The notes below the pieces were generated by a model. It saw nothing but the letters and a program-made list of their open reading frames with translations, made no database searches and was not told where the DNA came from. Below, piece after piece: positions 27,219-36,116 of a stretch of DNA of 64,000 nucleotides (position 1 is its first letter; every line of letters starts with the position of its first letter). Origin of the DNA: Streptococcus sanguinis (GTDB lineage Bacteria; Bacillota; Bacilli; Lactobacillales; Streptococcaceae); assembly GCF_013343115.1 (NCBI RefSeq), contig NZ_CP054570.1, positions 434,001 through 498,000 of the forward strand, read 5' to 3'. A program made the position numbers and the translations under genes.

Positions 27219-27271
27219 TTTGAGATGAAGCAACTTGATAAGAATGTCATCAAGCTTGACTTCATCTCAAA
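27219..27271. repeat. Long hairpin between lacE and lacG
   Basis: TTTGAGATGAAG (27219-27230) is a perfect complement of CTTCATCTCAAA (27260-27271). An inner stem CTTGAT/ATCAAG (27234-27239 / 27249-27254) extends it. There is no T-run, so it looks like an RNA processing or stabilising element more than a terminator. It ends 21 bp before lacG. Confidence 0.75.
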
Positions 27272-27280
27272 GGCTATTGA

Positions 27281-28699
<1,419 letters not shown>

Positions 28700-28702
28700 G
28701 CA

Positions 28703-28754
28703 AAAAAACTCCCATCCTTAGCTGAATGAAATCGGCTAGAATAGGAGTTTTTTT
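28703..28754. terminator. Bidirectional terminator after lacG
   Basis: AAAAAACTCC pairs with GGAGTTTTTT, enclosing TAGCTGA/TCGGCTA. T-runs on both strands serve lacG and the convergent HTH gene. Confidence 0.88.
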
Positions 28755-28963
28755 TATTCTTCATCATCTGTAAATTCTAGGATGTCTCCGGGCTGGCAAT
28801 CAAGGGCTTGACAGATAGCATTGAGGGTGCTAAAGCGGATAGCCTTGGCCTTGCCCGTTTTGAGAATGGAAAGGTTGGCGTTGGTAATACCGATGATATC
28901 GGCCAGTTCACCTAGTTTCATCTTTTTCTTGGCCAGTTGGACATCAAGATTAACGATAATCAT
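28754..28963 (-). CDS. Small Cro/CI-type (XRE) HTH regulator
   Basis: A 69-residue protein that is almost only a helix-turn-helix domain (LAKKKMKLGELADIIGITNANLSILKTGKAKA). It belongs to the small YozG-like XRE group, typically found beside a DUF2975 membrane protein as here. The upstream gene ends 12 bp before it on the same strand, so both come from one promoter near 29560. The flanking TATCGAAAA repeats are candidate binding sites. Confidence 0.88.
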   Translation of the reverse strand: MIIVNLDVQLAKKKMKLGELADIIGITNANLSILKTGKAKAIRFSTLNAICQALDCQPGDILEFTDDEE

Positions 28964-28975
28964 GATAGCAGCCTC

Positions 28976-29503
28976 CTAGATGGTAAATTCATTCTCTTCA
29001 GCTATATCAATCCCCTTTTCCAGAATTTTCATCATCAGCCAAATAATCAGAGCACCCAAGAGAGGTGTAAAGCTCATACTGGCGTTAAAAGAGAAGGGGA
29101 GGGTGATGGGATTGCCTGATGCAGCAACCTTAACGGAAAGAAAGGTCAGAGCCAAAAAGACTTTCCATGCCTTATCAGCTAGTTGCGTGTTTGATGAATC
29201 AAAAATCTTTCCACCAATCAAATTTTTGATAAAATTACGAGCAAGATATATGAGATAAATAGTCAAAGAAGCTGTGAGAAGATTTATAACAAAGGCTAGA
29301 ATACTCCACAAATTTGAAAAATCAACTGAGGGCAGAAATTGAACATTGAGCTTTATTCCCAACCTGTCGGAAAGACCGGTGTAAGAAATCACACTTAGGA
29401 TAGTAAGAAACACCAGAATAGCAGTATAACCCACTATGATAAGGTTTAATAGAGTAACAATATCTTTGAGCAAAGAGTTATTTTTTAATTCAATCTTTTT
29501 CAT
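28976..29503 (-). CDS. DUF2975 family membrane protein
   Basis: A 175-residue protein with four predicted membrane helices (about 12-36, 58-84, 108-128, 140-160), matching DUF2975. These proteins sit in operons with a small XRE regulator. By analogy with other membrane-protein/XRE pairs, the membrane partner may sense a signal, but the family function is unknown. The first gene of the pair. Confidence 0.85.
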   Translation of the reverse strand: MKKIELKNNSLLKDIVTLLNLIIVGYTAILVFLTILSVISYTGLSDRLGIKLNVQFLPSVDFSNLWSILAFVINLLTASLTIYLIYLARNFIKNLIGGKIFDSSNTQLADKAWKVFLALTFLSVKVAASGNPITLPFSFNASMSFTPLLGALIIWLMMKILEKGIDIAEENEFTI

Positions 29504-29560
29504 GATGCTTACCTCTATCGAAAATCAGCCGGCAGTAGATTTTCTTTTCCTTTTATTCTT

Positions 29561-29589
29561 ATTATAATCTATTTTTTATTGTATTTCAA
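29561..29589 (-). promoter_or_regulatory. Promoter of the DUF2975-XRE pair
   Basis: On the minus strand, TTGAAA (29584-29589), exactly 17 bp, then TATAAT (29561-29566). Confidence 0.82.
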
Positions 29590-29597
29590 GAAAAAAA

Positions 29598-29612
29598 TAT
29601 CGAAAAACGATA
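29598..29612. promoter_or_regulatory. Inverted repeat TATCG-A5-CGATA near the DUF2975-XRE promoter
   Basis: TATCGAAAAACGATA lies 8 bp upstream of the -35 on the minus strand. The half TATCGAAAA recurs at 29516-29524, in the untranslated leader. Two sites flanking the promoter fit autoregulation by the XRE protein (inference). Confidence 0.55.
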
Positions 29613-29699
29613 AATACAAAAATAAATTTCCTTCTATCATAAAAGTAATTCCTTATTTTTTATGCTATACTGTTTTCAAATTAATTCAAGGAGGAAAAA

Positions 29700-30419
29700 A
29701 TGGGAATTTTTGATTTCTTTAAAAAACAGTCGGAAAATCAGGAAGCTGAGGAAGTTGTCTATGAAGAGTACGAAGAAGTAGTAGAGGATGTCGAGCCGGT
29801 AGAAGATTATGTGGAGGCTCCGGGATGGGAAGCCATCTCAACAGAATTTGCTCGGATATATAATAATCAAGAGCCGGTAGACCATATTGAGGCCATTGTA
29901 AAATGGCGTTTTGGCGGGCCGGATCCGCTGGATGGTGTAGATGTCTATGATGCAGGTGACTCTTGGCATTTGGTTAGTTATGGCTTGTCTGAGCTGTATG
30001 AAAAGCTCAGTGAAGATCCAAACTATAGTGGCTATGGTTTTGAATTTACCATGCGACTGAAGAAAGGAAACTACCAAGCTAATGATGAATTTATCAATAT
30101 CGTCACGATTTTTCAGGAGTTGGCGCGCCGGACCTTTGAGACCGGAGAGGTTTATCAGCCTTTTGAGTACATTTATACTGGACAGCTTCTTGGCTTTGAC
30201 CGTGAACAGGAGTCTGCTTTGACAGGTTTTATCACGGTTCCGGATGTAGAAGCCCAGCCTTTGGAGACAGTCCACGGCCGGGTAGATTTTATTGAGTTGG
30301 TTGGTGTGACAGATGCAGAATTACAGCAAATCCTCAATGAAGAAGAGACTGCCCAAGGCCTCTACGCTCGCTTGGGCAGCGACCTAACAGACTATGGTCG
30401 GCAGTCGCTTGTTGGATGA
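29700..30419 (+). CDS. Suppressor-of-fused (SUFU) domain protein
   Basis: A 239-residue cytoplasmic protein. It begins MGIFDFFKK, followed by an acidic low-complexity stretch (about 12-40), then a SUFU-like domain from about 43. The VKWRFGGPDPLDGVDVYDAG, WHLVSYGLSELYEK and GYGFEFTMRLKK segments are typical of bacterial SUFU proteins. The bacterial role is unknown; some members act as polymorphic-toxin immunity proteins, but no toxin gene is visible here. AAGGAGG precedes the ATG, and an extended -10 (TGCTATACT, 29663-29671) is upstream. Confidence 0.82.
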   Translation: MGIFDFFKKQSENQEAEEVVYEEYEEVVEDVEPVEDYVEAPGWEAISTEFARIYNNQEPVDHIEAIVKWRFGGPDPLDGVDVYDAGDSWHLVSYGLSELYEKLSEDPNYSGYGFEFTMRLKKGNYQANDEFINIVTIFQELARRTFETGEVYQPFEYIYTGQLLGFDREQESALTGFITVPDVEAQPLETVHGRVDFIELVGVTDAELQQILNEEETAQGLYARLGSDLTDYGRQSLVG

Positions 30420-30437
30420 CGAGTTTTCTGCAACTTT

Positions 30438-30466
30438 TTGACAGCTTATTAGTTTTATTCTATAAT
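30438..30466 (+). promoter_or_regulatory. Perfect consensus promoter of the Ser-rich lipoprotein
   Basis: TTGACA (30438-30443), exactly 17 bp, then TATAAT (30461-30466). Confidence 0.88.
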
Positions 30467-30495
30467 GAAATTAATTATTATTTAAGGAGATAAAA

Positions 30496-31056
30496 ATGAA
30501 AAAAATTTTTTCAGCCAGCGTGGCTCTTTTAGCAGCAGTTACCTTAGCAGCATGTTCAAATAATCATTCATCCGTTACTTCTAAATCTTCAGAAAGAAAG
30601 GCTGCTTCTAGCTCAGTTAAAAAGTCTTCAAAATCAAGCAGTAAAGAAAGTAACTCAAGCAGCTCAAGCACTTCGTCAAGTGCCAATTTAGAAACACCTG
30701 ACTTTGTCTTGGTTACAGACGAAGAAATCGCTAATGCAACAACAATTGGCGATTTGAAAACCGTGTACAATAAGCTTGCGGATAATTACATCAAATATAG
30801 TGGAGAAATTAAAGAAAAACTCCCCGAGTCTGAAAGAGCAGATTTTGACCAAGAAGCGGAAGAAGGTTTGAAAGCTTTTGAGGAATCAAAACAGACTCTT
30901 AGTGATCAATTATCTCAGTATGGTTCAGATGATTTAGAAGTTCCAGCAGAAGTACGAGATCCGTTCCTGCAGAACTTAAAAGAGAAACGTGATAAACTGG
31001 TAAATGTTTTGAAAATGTCTTATATTTTTGTTTCAAACATGCCTAAAAAACAGTAA
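30496..31056 (+). CDS. Ser-rich lipoprotein of unknown function
   Basis: A 186-residue lipoprotein: signal peptide with lipobox LAAC and Cys20, then a Ser/Lys-rich linker (about 21-65) that would span the cell wall. A helical, charged C-terminal domain follows (about 70-180; repeated E/K-rich helices). No family is recognised. AAGGAG precedes the ATG and the promoter is perfect, so it may be well expressed. It stands alone between SUFU and the oxidase gene. Confidence 0.85.
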   Translation: MKKIFSASVALLAAVTLAACSNNHSSVTSKSSERKAASSSVKKSSKSSSKESNSSSSSTSSSANLETPDFVLVTDEEIANATTIGDLKTVYNKLADNYIKYSGEIKEKLPESERADFDQEAEEGLKAFEESKQTLSDQLSQYGSDDLEVPAEVRDPFLQNLKEKRDKLVNVLKMSYIFVSNMPKKQ

Positions 31057-31158
31057 GATTGATGATTGAAATTAGTCCTTATTCTCTGGAGAAGATTTTT
31101 ACTAATCAGGCAGATCTCCCAATCTGTATCTTGGTTCAGCTCCATACCTTACTAGACA

Positions 31159-31202
31159 ATAAAACATCAGGGGCAACCTTATCGTTGCTCCTGATGTTTT
31201 AT
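31159..31202. terminator. Bidirectional terminator with 19-bp stem
   Basis: ATAAAACATCAGGGGCAAC pairs with GTTGCTCCTGATGTTTTAT (one G:T pair) around CTTATC. It serves the lipoprotein gene and the convergent oxidase gene. Confidence 0.85.
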
Positions 31203-31207
31203 ACTCT

Positions 31208-32404
31208 TTATTTAAATTTAAAGCCTTCATAGACCAGATCTGCTTTAGGATTGGTCTTTTTAAATTCGTTGGCTAGTTTATCCATCATCTTGACAGGTCC
31301 GCACATGAAGACAGTAGTTTTGTCGTCCAAAGGATAATTCTTGAAGTCTAAATAGCCGGAGACCTTGCTATCGACCAAATGAAGATCAAACTGCGGATTC
31401 TTGGCTGCGTAGTCTTTGAGTAGGTCTAGGTAGACTGCATTTTCAGCTCCAGTGTAAGCATAGTAGAAGCTGACTGGACGATTCAGATTAGGATTTTCTC
31501 GGATATAGGAGATGAAGGGCGTAATGCCAATCCCACCAGCAATCCAGATTTGTTTTTCCTGCCCTTGGTCCAGAATCATGTGACCATAAGCTCGGTCAAT
31601 GGTGACCTTGGTTCCCTCTTGGATCTTGTCATAAAGTTTCTTAGTGTGATCGCCAGAGTTCTTGATAGTAAAGTAGACGATATTGTCATGGCCGCCAGAG
31701 ATAGAGAAAGGATGTGGCGCTTGTTCAAATCCTTCTTGGAAAATCTTGACGAAGGCAAACTGACCGTACTGATAGTCTAGCTTTTGACTGAGTTGGATTT
31801 TCAACTCCACGGTATCGTGGTTCAGTCGTTTGACCTGCAGAATTTTCCCCAGATGTCGAAAGGCCAAACTTTGATAGAGGAAGATGATATAAAAGCCAGA
31901 AGCTAAACCGATGATAGCGTAGAATCCGACTACGAAGCCTAGCAAGGTCGGTGTCAGGAGTCGACCGCCCATCAGCATATAAGCATGAAAGAGACCAAAG
32001 ATATAGGCCAGATACACAAAGCGGTGAATCCAGCGCCAAGCCTCATATTTGATGTGCTTGCCGAGATAGGCCACCAGAACAATGCTGACAAAGAGATAGA
32101 TGCCGACATTCCCAAGCTGGGCTGCCAGATGAGAGCCCCAGAGACTGCCACCCATGGCAACATTGTGGAGAGCAAGAAGAACAACGGAAAAGATAGCTGT
32201 AAACTTATGATAAGCATACATCTTTTCGATGCCGTGGAACCATTTTTCCAAAAGGGCGTTCCGAGTCGCAAGTAAAAAGGTCAGCGAGAGGGTAGTCAAG
32301 GCCAGACCGGGTACGATAAAGTTGGTCATCCCAGCTGAAGCCCAAGCATAGATGGTCAGGATTATGCTGACAGCAATAAGGGCAATTCCTTTGATAGATT
32401 TCAT
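31208..32404 (-). CDS. Transmembrane NADPH oxidase / ferric-reductase-like protein (SpNOX-type)
   Basis: A 398-residue membrane flavohaem enzyme. About six membrane helices carry two bis-histidine haem pairs: His66/His80 and His127/His140. A cytoplasmic FAD domain follows (HPFSISGG) and an NAD(P) domain (IAGGIGITPFISYI; CGPVKMM). The layout and sequence closely match the pneumococcal NADPH oxidase SpNOX as I remember it. That enzyme moves electrons across the membrane to O2; reduction of ferric iron is an alternative. The stop abuts a bidirectional terminator. Confidence 0.88.
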   Translation of the reverse strand: MKSIKGIALIAVSIILTIYAWASAGMTNFIVPGLALTTLSLTFLLATRNALLEKWFHGIEKMYAYHKFTAIFSVVLLALHNVAMGGSLWGSHLAAQLGNVGIYLFVSIVLVAYLGKHIKYEAWRWIHRFVYLAYIFGLFHAYMLMGGRLLTPTLLGFVVGFYAIIGLASGFYIIFLYQSLAFRHLGKILQVKRLNHDTVELKIQLSQKLDYQYGQFAFVKIFQEGFEQAPHPFSISGGHDNIVYFTIKNSGDHTKKLYDKIQEGTKVTIDRAYGHMILDQGQEKQIWIAGGIGITPFISYIRENPNLNRPVSFYYAYTGAENAVYLDLLKDYAAKNPQFDLHLVDSKVSGYLDFKNYPLDDKTTVFMCGPVKMMDKLANEFKKTNPKADLVYEGFKFK

Positions 32405-32467
32405 GATGGTTTCCTTTCTGATTTTTATTACTACTTAGTTGTAAATAGGTTTGTTACATTCTAACAA

Positions 32468-32503
32468 AGAAAAAACAAGCTGTCAAGATAAGAGCTTGTT
32501 TGG
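32468..32503 (-). terminator. Terminator of the DUF2974 gene
   Basis: AAACAAGCT/AGCTTGTTT stem, with a T-run on the minus strand (A-run at 32467-32475). Confidence 0.8.
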
Positions 32504-32561
32504 TTTTTGGGATAGATAGGTCAAGTCTTCCGTTAGCCAAGCTAGTGGGACTTTTGCGATT

Positions 32562-33776
32562 TTACTCGTGAACTTCTGTAGCAGTCTCTTCCACTTTATC
32601 AGTCTCAGACTGGCCGAAAGGCAACTGCTTGCTCCAGCGTGATAGGTTTTCTCGGATATCTTTGCCAATTTCAGAAAGATTAGGTATGCTAATGTCATCC
32701 TTCCAGCTTTGAACACGCATATTCAGCAGGAGCTTGGACAAGCGCAGCAGCATGTCACGTTCTTGGTCTGTTAGGGATTGAGCATTTTTCAGGATATCGA
32801 GGACTTTGTTAAAGTTTTCAACATTGGACAGTTCGTCGACAGATTGGATACCAGCATCTAAAATCAGTCCGAAAAAGAGGTCGAAAAAGTCTTTAAGTTC
32901 TTCATCTGAAACGGTGCTGACCCAATTTTTAAAAGTCTTGTCTATCTGCAGGCTCTCTGCATCTAGTGTATCCAGCAATAGGAAAGAGTCTCCCTTGATT
33001 TTCCACGAAAAGGTATCGTGCTGGGCAAAGCCGCCGATGGCACTGCTTTTGACAATCCTTGCTTCCTTGGGTGTTTCCAGCATCATGCCGACGATGGAGT
33101 TCTGAGGCAGGTAGCGTTTCATCCTTTCAACCACAGTCTGATAGCCATCGCTTTCGATGACAGAGTGATTGAGACCAGGAGAGTCATAGCTGTAGATGGC
33201 TTCAATGCGGTCTTGGAGCGATGCTTCCATCTGACTGGCTGCATAAGAAGCTAGGTTTCCCCCTTTGGAATGGCCGGTTAGGATAAAGTTACCGGGCAGG
33301 TTTTCTAAGGCGTTTTGCAGATAGCGGGCGGCCATTTTCTGAGCAGGGATTTGAGCCATATAGGTCATGTGGAAGTCTTCCTTCCAGCCGACAATGGAGT
33401 CGTCTGTGCCGCGAAAGACCAGGACATAGGTATCAGGCTTGACTTTGAAAATCAAGGCAGCGAATTGCTTCTGGATATCTTGGTCAACGTCATTGACATA
33501 GCCCATCAGTTTTAGATTTTTAAAGCGGGTAGAGGCTGCGGCCAAATCCAGCAGTTTTAGTCGGTTTTTGCTGACCATCATGGAGAGGTCACGCGGTACT
33601 TGATCGGCCAAATCCAGCAGCCGGCAGTCGCAGTAGGGGGACATGTCTTCATGCACTAGTTGGTCAAAAGGCAAGTAGGTCATCTCTGTCAGAATTAGCA
33701 GATCCAGTTCATTGAAAGGTTTATCATAAATGCTGTCATGCTGCACTTCTTCAAGGTAAGTAAAAATATTGCTCAT
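32562..33776 (-). CDS. DUF2974 (Mbeg1-like) alpha/beta-hydrolase
   Basis: A 404-residue protein with a lipase-like alpha/beta hydrolase core. The nucleophile elbow is GHSKGG with Ser170, preceded by VLVFRGTDDS, and the C-terminal third is helical. It belongs to the DUF2974 family; substrate unknown, and no signal peptide is seen. The start ATG at 33774-33776 was chosen because GGAGAT lies 5 nt upstream and an in-frame start 108 bp further up has none. It diverges from the response-regulator operon. Confidence 0.85.
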   Translation of the reverse strand: MSNIFTYLEEVQHDSIYDKPFNELDLLILTEMTYLPFDQLVHEDMSPYCDCRLLDLADQVPRDLSMMVSKNRLKLLDLAAASTRFKNLKLMGYVNDVDQDIQKQFAALIFKVKPDTYVLVFRGTDDSIVGWKEDFHMTYMAQIPAQKMAARYLQNALENLPGNFILTGHSKGGNLASYAASQMEASLQDRIEAIYSYDSPGLNHSVIESDGYQTVVERMKRYLPQNSIVGMMLETPKEARIVKSSAIGGFAQHDTFSWKIKGDSFLLLDTLDAESLQIDKTFKNWVSTVSDEELKDFFDLFFGLILDAGIQSVDELSNVENFNKVLDILKNAQSLTDQERDMLLRLSKLLLNMRVQSWKDDISIPNLSEIGKDIRENLSRWSKQLPFGQSETDKVEETATEVHE

Positions 33777-33890
33777 GTTATATCTCCAATTTCTACTAGT
33801 TAGTATAGCATATTTTTCTGATAGAATTTCTCTTTTCCAGAAAAATCCTACCTTAGACCGAGGATGATAAACAAGCAATCGCATTTTTTG

Positions 33891-33896
33891 GTATAA
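33891..33896 (+). promoter_or_regulatory. -10 element of the two-component operon
   Basis: TATAAT at 33891-33896 with a poor -35. It rules out the in-frame ATG at 33896 as the regulator start. No TNACA-N4-TGTAA box is found here, so the regulator genes are not obviously self-activated. Confidence 0.6.
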
Positions 33897-33925
33897 TGTT
33901 ACTAGTAAGAAATCGGGAGGGAAAG

Positions 33926-34612
33926 ATGCACAAGATTTTACTAGTAGAAGATGATCCAGTCATTCGTCAGATGATTAAGAAAATGCTGGAACAGTGGGGC
34001 TTTCAGGTAGTGGCAGTCGAGGACTTTATGGATGTGCTGACTGTCTTTGTTCGAGAGGAGCCGCATCTGGTGCTGATGGATATCGGCCTGCCCTTATTTA
34101 ACGGCTATCACTGGTGTCAGGAAATCCGCAAGATTTCAACGGTGCCCATCATGTTTCTGTCTTCTCGCGATCAGTCCATGGACATTGTCATGGCTATCAA
34201 TATGGGGGCAGATGACTATGTGACCAAACCTTTTGACAATAATGTCTTTCTGGCTAAGGTTCAGGGCTTGCTGCGCCGTTCCTATGAGTTTGGAAACGAC
34301 CAGAGTCTCCTGGAGCACCAGGGTGTCATTCTTAATCTCAAGTCGACAGATCTGGTTTTTGATGGGAAAGTGGTGACCTTGACCAAGAACGAATTTCAGA
34401 TTTTGCGGGTCCTCTTTGAGCACGCAGATGGTATCGTAGCGCGTGATGATCTGATGAAGGAACTCTGGAACAGCGATTTTTTCATCGATGACAATACCCT
34501 ATCGGTCAATGTGGCTCGCCTGCGTAAGAAGCTTGAAGAGCACGGACTGAAGAATTTCATCGAAACCAAAAAAGGAATAGGATACGGTCTCATCAATGGA
34601 CATACAGGATAA
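33926..34612 (+). CDS. OmpR-family response regulator, BceR/NsrR type
   Basis: A 228-residue two-component regulator. The receiver domain (about 1-115) has the acidic pair at Asp9-Asp10 and the phosphoacceptor Asp52 in LVLMDIGLP. The C-terminal winged helix (about 130-228) ends in VARLRKKLEEHGLKNFIETKKGIGYGL. The type is inferred from the adjacent intramembrane-sensing kinase and from five TNACA-N4-TGTAA boxes in this window, four of them near BceAB/NSR/TraX genes. ATG 33926 follows GGGAGG by 7 nt. Confidence 0.88.
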   Translation: MHKILLVEDDPVIRQMIKKMLEQWGFQVVAVEDFMDVLTVFVREEPHLVLMDIGLPLFNGYHWCQEIRKISTVPIMFLSSRDQSMDIVMAINMGADDYVTKPFDNNVFLAKVQGLLRRSYEFGNDQSLLEHQGVILNLKSTDLVFDGKVVTLTKNEFQILRVLFEHADGIVARDDLMKELWNSDFFIDDNTLSVNVARLRKKLEEHGLKNFIETKKGIGYGLINGHTG

Positions 34613-35576
34613 ATTTTTCTTTCTTAAGTCTTACCTTTATTCGCGGCGATTTTTTTTAGCTCTGCTGATTTTGCTGCTAGGTTTTATTCTGCTCTTTGCC
34701 TTTGTCTTTGATACTTACCGCAGTCTGCTGGAATATGTCGCGCTCTTGCTGGCTTTTCTGTCTTTCTTGTTTATCGGAGCAGATGCTTGGACGTCCTTTA
34801 AGGGCTATCGCAGCCAGAAGCTGCAGGCATCTGCTCAGGCTCAGACTCCTCTAGAAAAGCTTTTGCAGGAACGAGTGGAAGAGCTGGAGTACGAGCAGAA
34901 GAATCAGCTCTTGGTTGAGCAGGAAAAATACAATGATTTGCTGGACTACTATACTCTTTGGGTTCATCAAGTCAAGACACCTATTGCAGCCAGCTCGCTC
35001 TTGATTGGAGACTTGAAGGATAAGGAAACCAAGTCTCAGTTGGAGCAGGAGCTCTTTAAAATTGAGTCCTACGTTCATCTGGTGCTCCAGTACCTCCGTC
35101 TAGAAAGCTTCCATGACGATCTAGTGCTGAAGCAGGAAAATCTGGCTGATTTGGTCAGAGAAGTAGTCAAGAAATACGCTCTTTTCTTTATTCAGCAAGG
35201 ACTCAGCCTCAATCTTCATGACCTAGACCACACGATTGTCACTGATAAAAAGTGGTTTCTAGTGATTTTGGAGCAGGTCCTATCCAATAGTCTTAAATAC
35301 ACCAAAGAAGGCAGCATAGAGATTTATTTTCACGAGGGCAGCCTCTACATTAAGGACACGGGTTTGGGGATTCAAAATGCTGATTTGCTGCGGGTTTTTG
35401 AGCGTGGTTTCTCAGGTTACAACGGTCGTTTGACCCAGCAGTCATCAGGCTTAGGTCTTTATCTGTCCAAGAAAATTGCTGACCAGTTGGGACACAAGAT
35501 TTCTATAGACTCTCAAGTTGGTCAGGGAACGACGGTTTCCATCGCCTTTCCTGAGAAGAAATTGATCTTTGAGTAG
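34596..35576 (+). CDS. Intramembrane-sensing histidine kinase, BceS/NsrK type
   Basis: A 326-residue kinase with two membrane helices (about 19-39 and 45-62) joined by a loop of only a few residues. This is the hallmark of kinases that sense peptide antibiotics through a BceAB transporter. A short coiled linker leads to the phosphorylated His124 in LWVHQVKTP. The ATPase part has N-box LSNSLKYTKEG, DTGLGI and SSGLGLYLSKKI. It overlaps the regulator gene by 17 bp. Confidence 0.9.
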   Translation: MDIQDKFFFLKSYLYSRRFFLALLILLLGFILLFAFVFDTYRSLLEYVALLLAFLSFLFIGADAWTSFKGYRSQKLQASAQAQTPLEKLLQERVEELEYEQKNQLLVEQEKYNDLLDYYTLWVHQVKTPIAASSLLIGDLKDKETKSQLEQELFKIESYVHLVLQYLRLESFHDDLVLKQENLADLVREVVKKYALFFIQQGLSLNLHDLDHTIVTDKKWFLVILEQVLSNSLKYTKEGSIEIYFHEGSLYIKDTGLGIQNADLLRVFERGFSGYNGRLTQQSSGLGLYLSKKIADQLGHKISIDSQVGQGTTVSIAFPEKKLIFE

Positions 35577-35587
35577 GAGGAAGAAAG

Positions 35588-35968
35588 TTGCTAGTAGTGG
35601 TTTATGATAGTCTAACTGGTTTGGGCAAGAAGTTTGCTAATAGTCTGGAACTGCCTAGCCAGTCAGTCTGGAAAAGACTGGAGGGACCCTGTATTTTAGT
35701 CAGCAGAAATAGCGGAGCAGGGCAGATTCCATGGACGACCAAGCGCTTCATCAGAAAGTACAGACGTCTAATTAAAGGCTTTGTCATCAATGGCAATCAG
35801 AAGCATTATCCACGGACCTTTTGCGGGGCAACGGATAAGATAGTGGAGCAATATGGTCTACGTCATATTCGTAATATAGAGGGCTCTGGAACGGAAGCAG
35901 ACCGACAAGCGGTCAAAGGCTTTTTAGAACAGTTGCAGGCTGAAGAGAGTTTTCATGAAATCCATTAG
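35588..35968 (+). CDS. NrdI-like flavodoxin (copy 1)
   Basis: A 126-residue flavodoxin-like protein of the NrdI family. The N-terminal VVVYDSLTGLGKKF resembles the FMN phosphate loop, and the KGFVINGN and RTFCGATDKIVEQYGL segments match NrdI (NGN...FC.A...). Classical NrdI activates the manganese ribonucleotide reductase NrdF, but no nrdE/F is here. The start is TTG, 5 nt after GGAGGA, 12 bp after the kinase gene and probably in its operon. A paralogue lies at 44916. Confidence 0.75.
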   Translation: MLVVVYDSLTGLGKKFANSLELPSQSVWKRLEGPCILVSRNSGAGQIPWTTKRFIRKYRRLIKGFVINGNQKHYPRTFCGATDKIVEQYGLRHIRNIEGSGTEADRQAVKGFLEQLQAEESFHEIH

Positions 35969-36012
35969 GTTTTGAGCTATTTTAGGTAGATTCTTTGCAT
36001 GATTTTTAAAAG

Positions 36013-36086
36013 TGACAAAATTGTAAGAATAAAACTAGCAAATGAAAGGTTAGGTTATGGTACTGACCTTTCTTTTTTATTATCAT
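36013..36086 (+). promoter_or_regulatory. Composite BceR-box promoter 1 (TraX gene)
   Basis: TGACAAAATTGTAAG (36013-36027), 14 nt, ATGAAAG (36042-36048), TGGTAC as -35 (36058-36063), exactly 17 bp, TATCAT -10 (36081-36086). Confidence 0.78.
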
Positions 36087-36116
36087 AGAGACAAGAAATA
36101 AGAAGGAGACAGAAAA

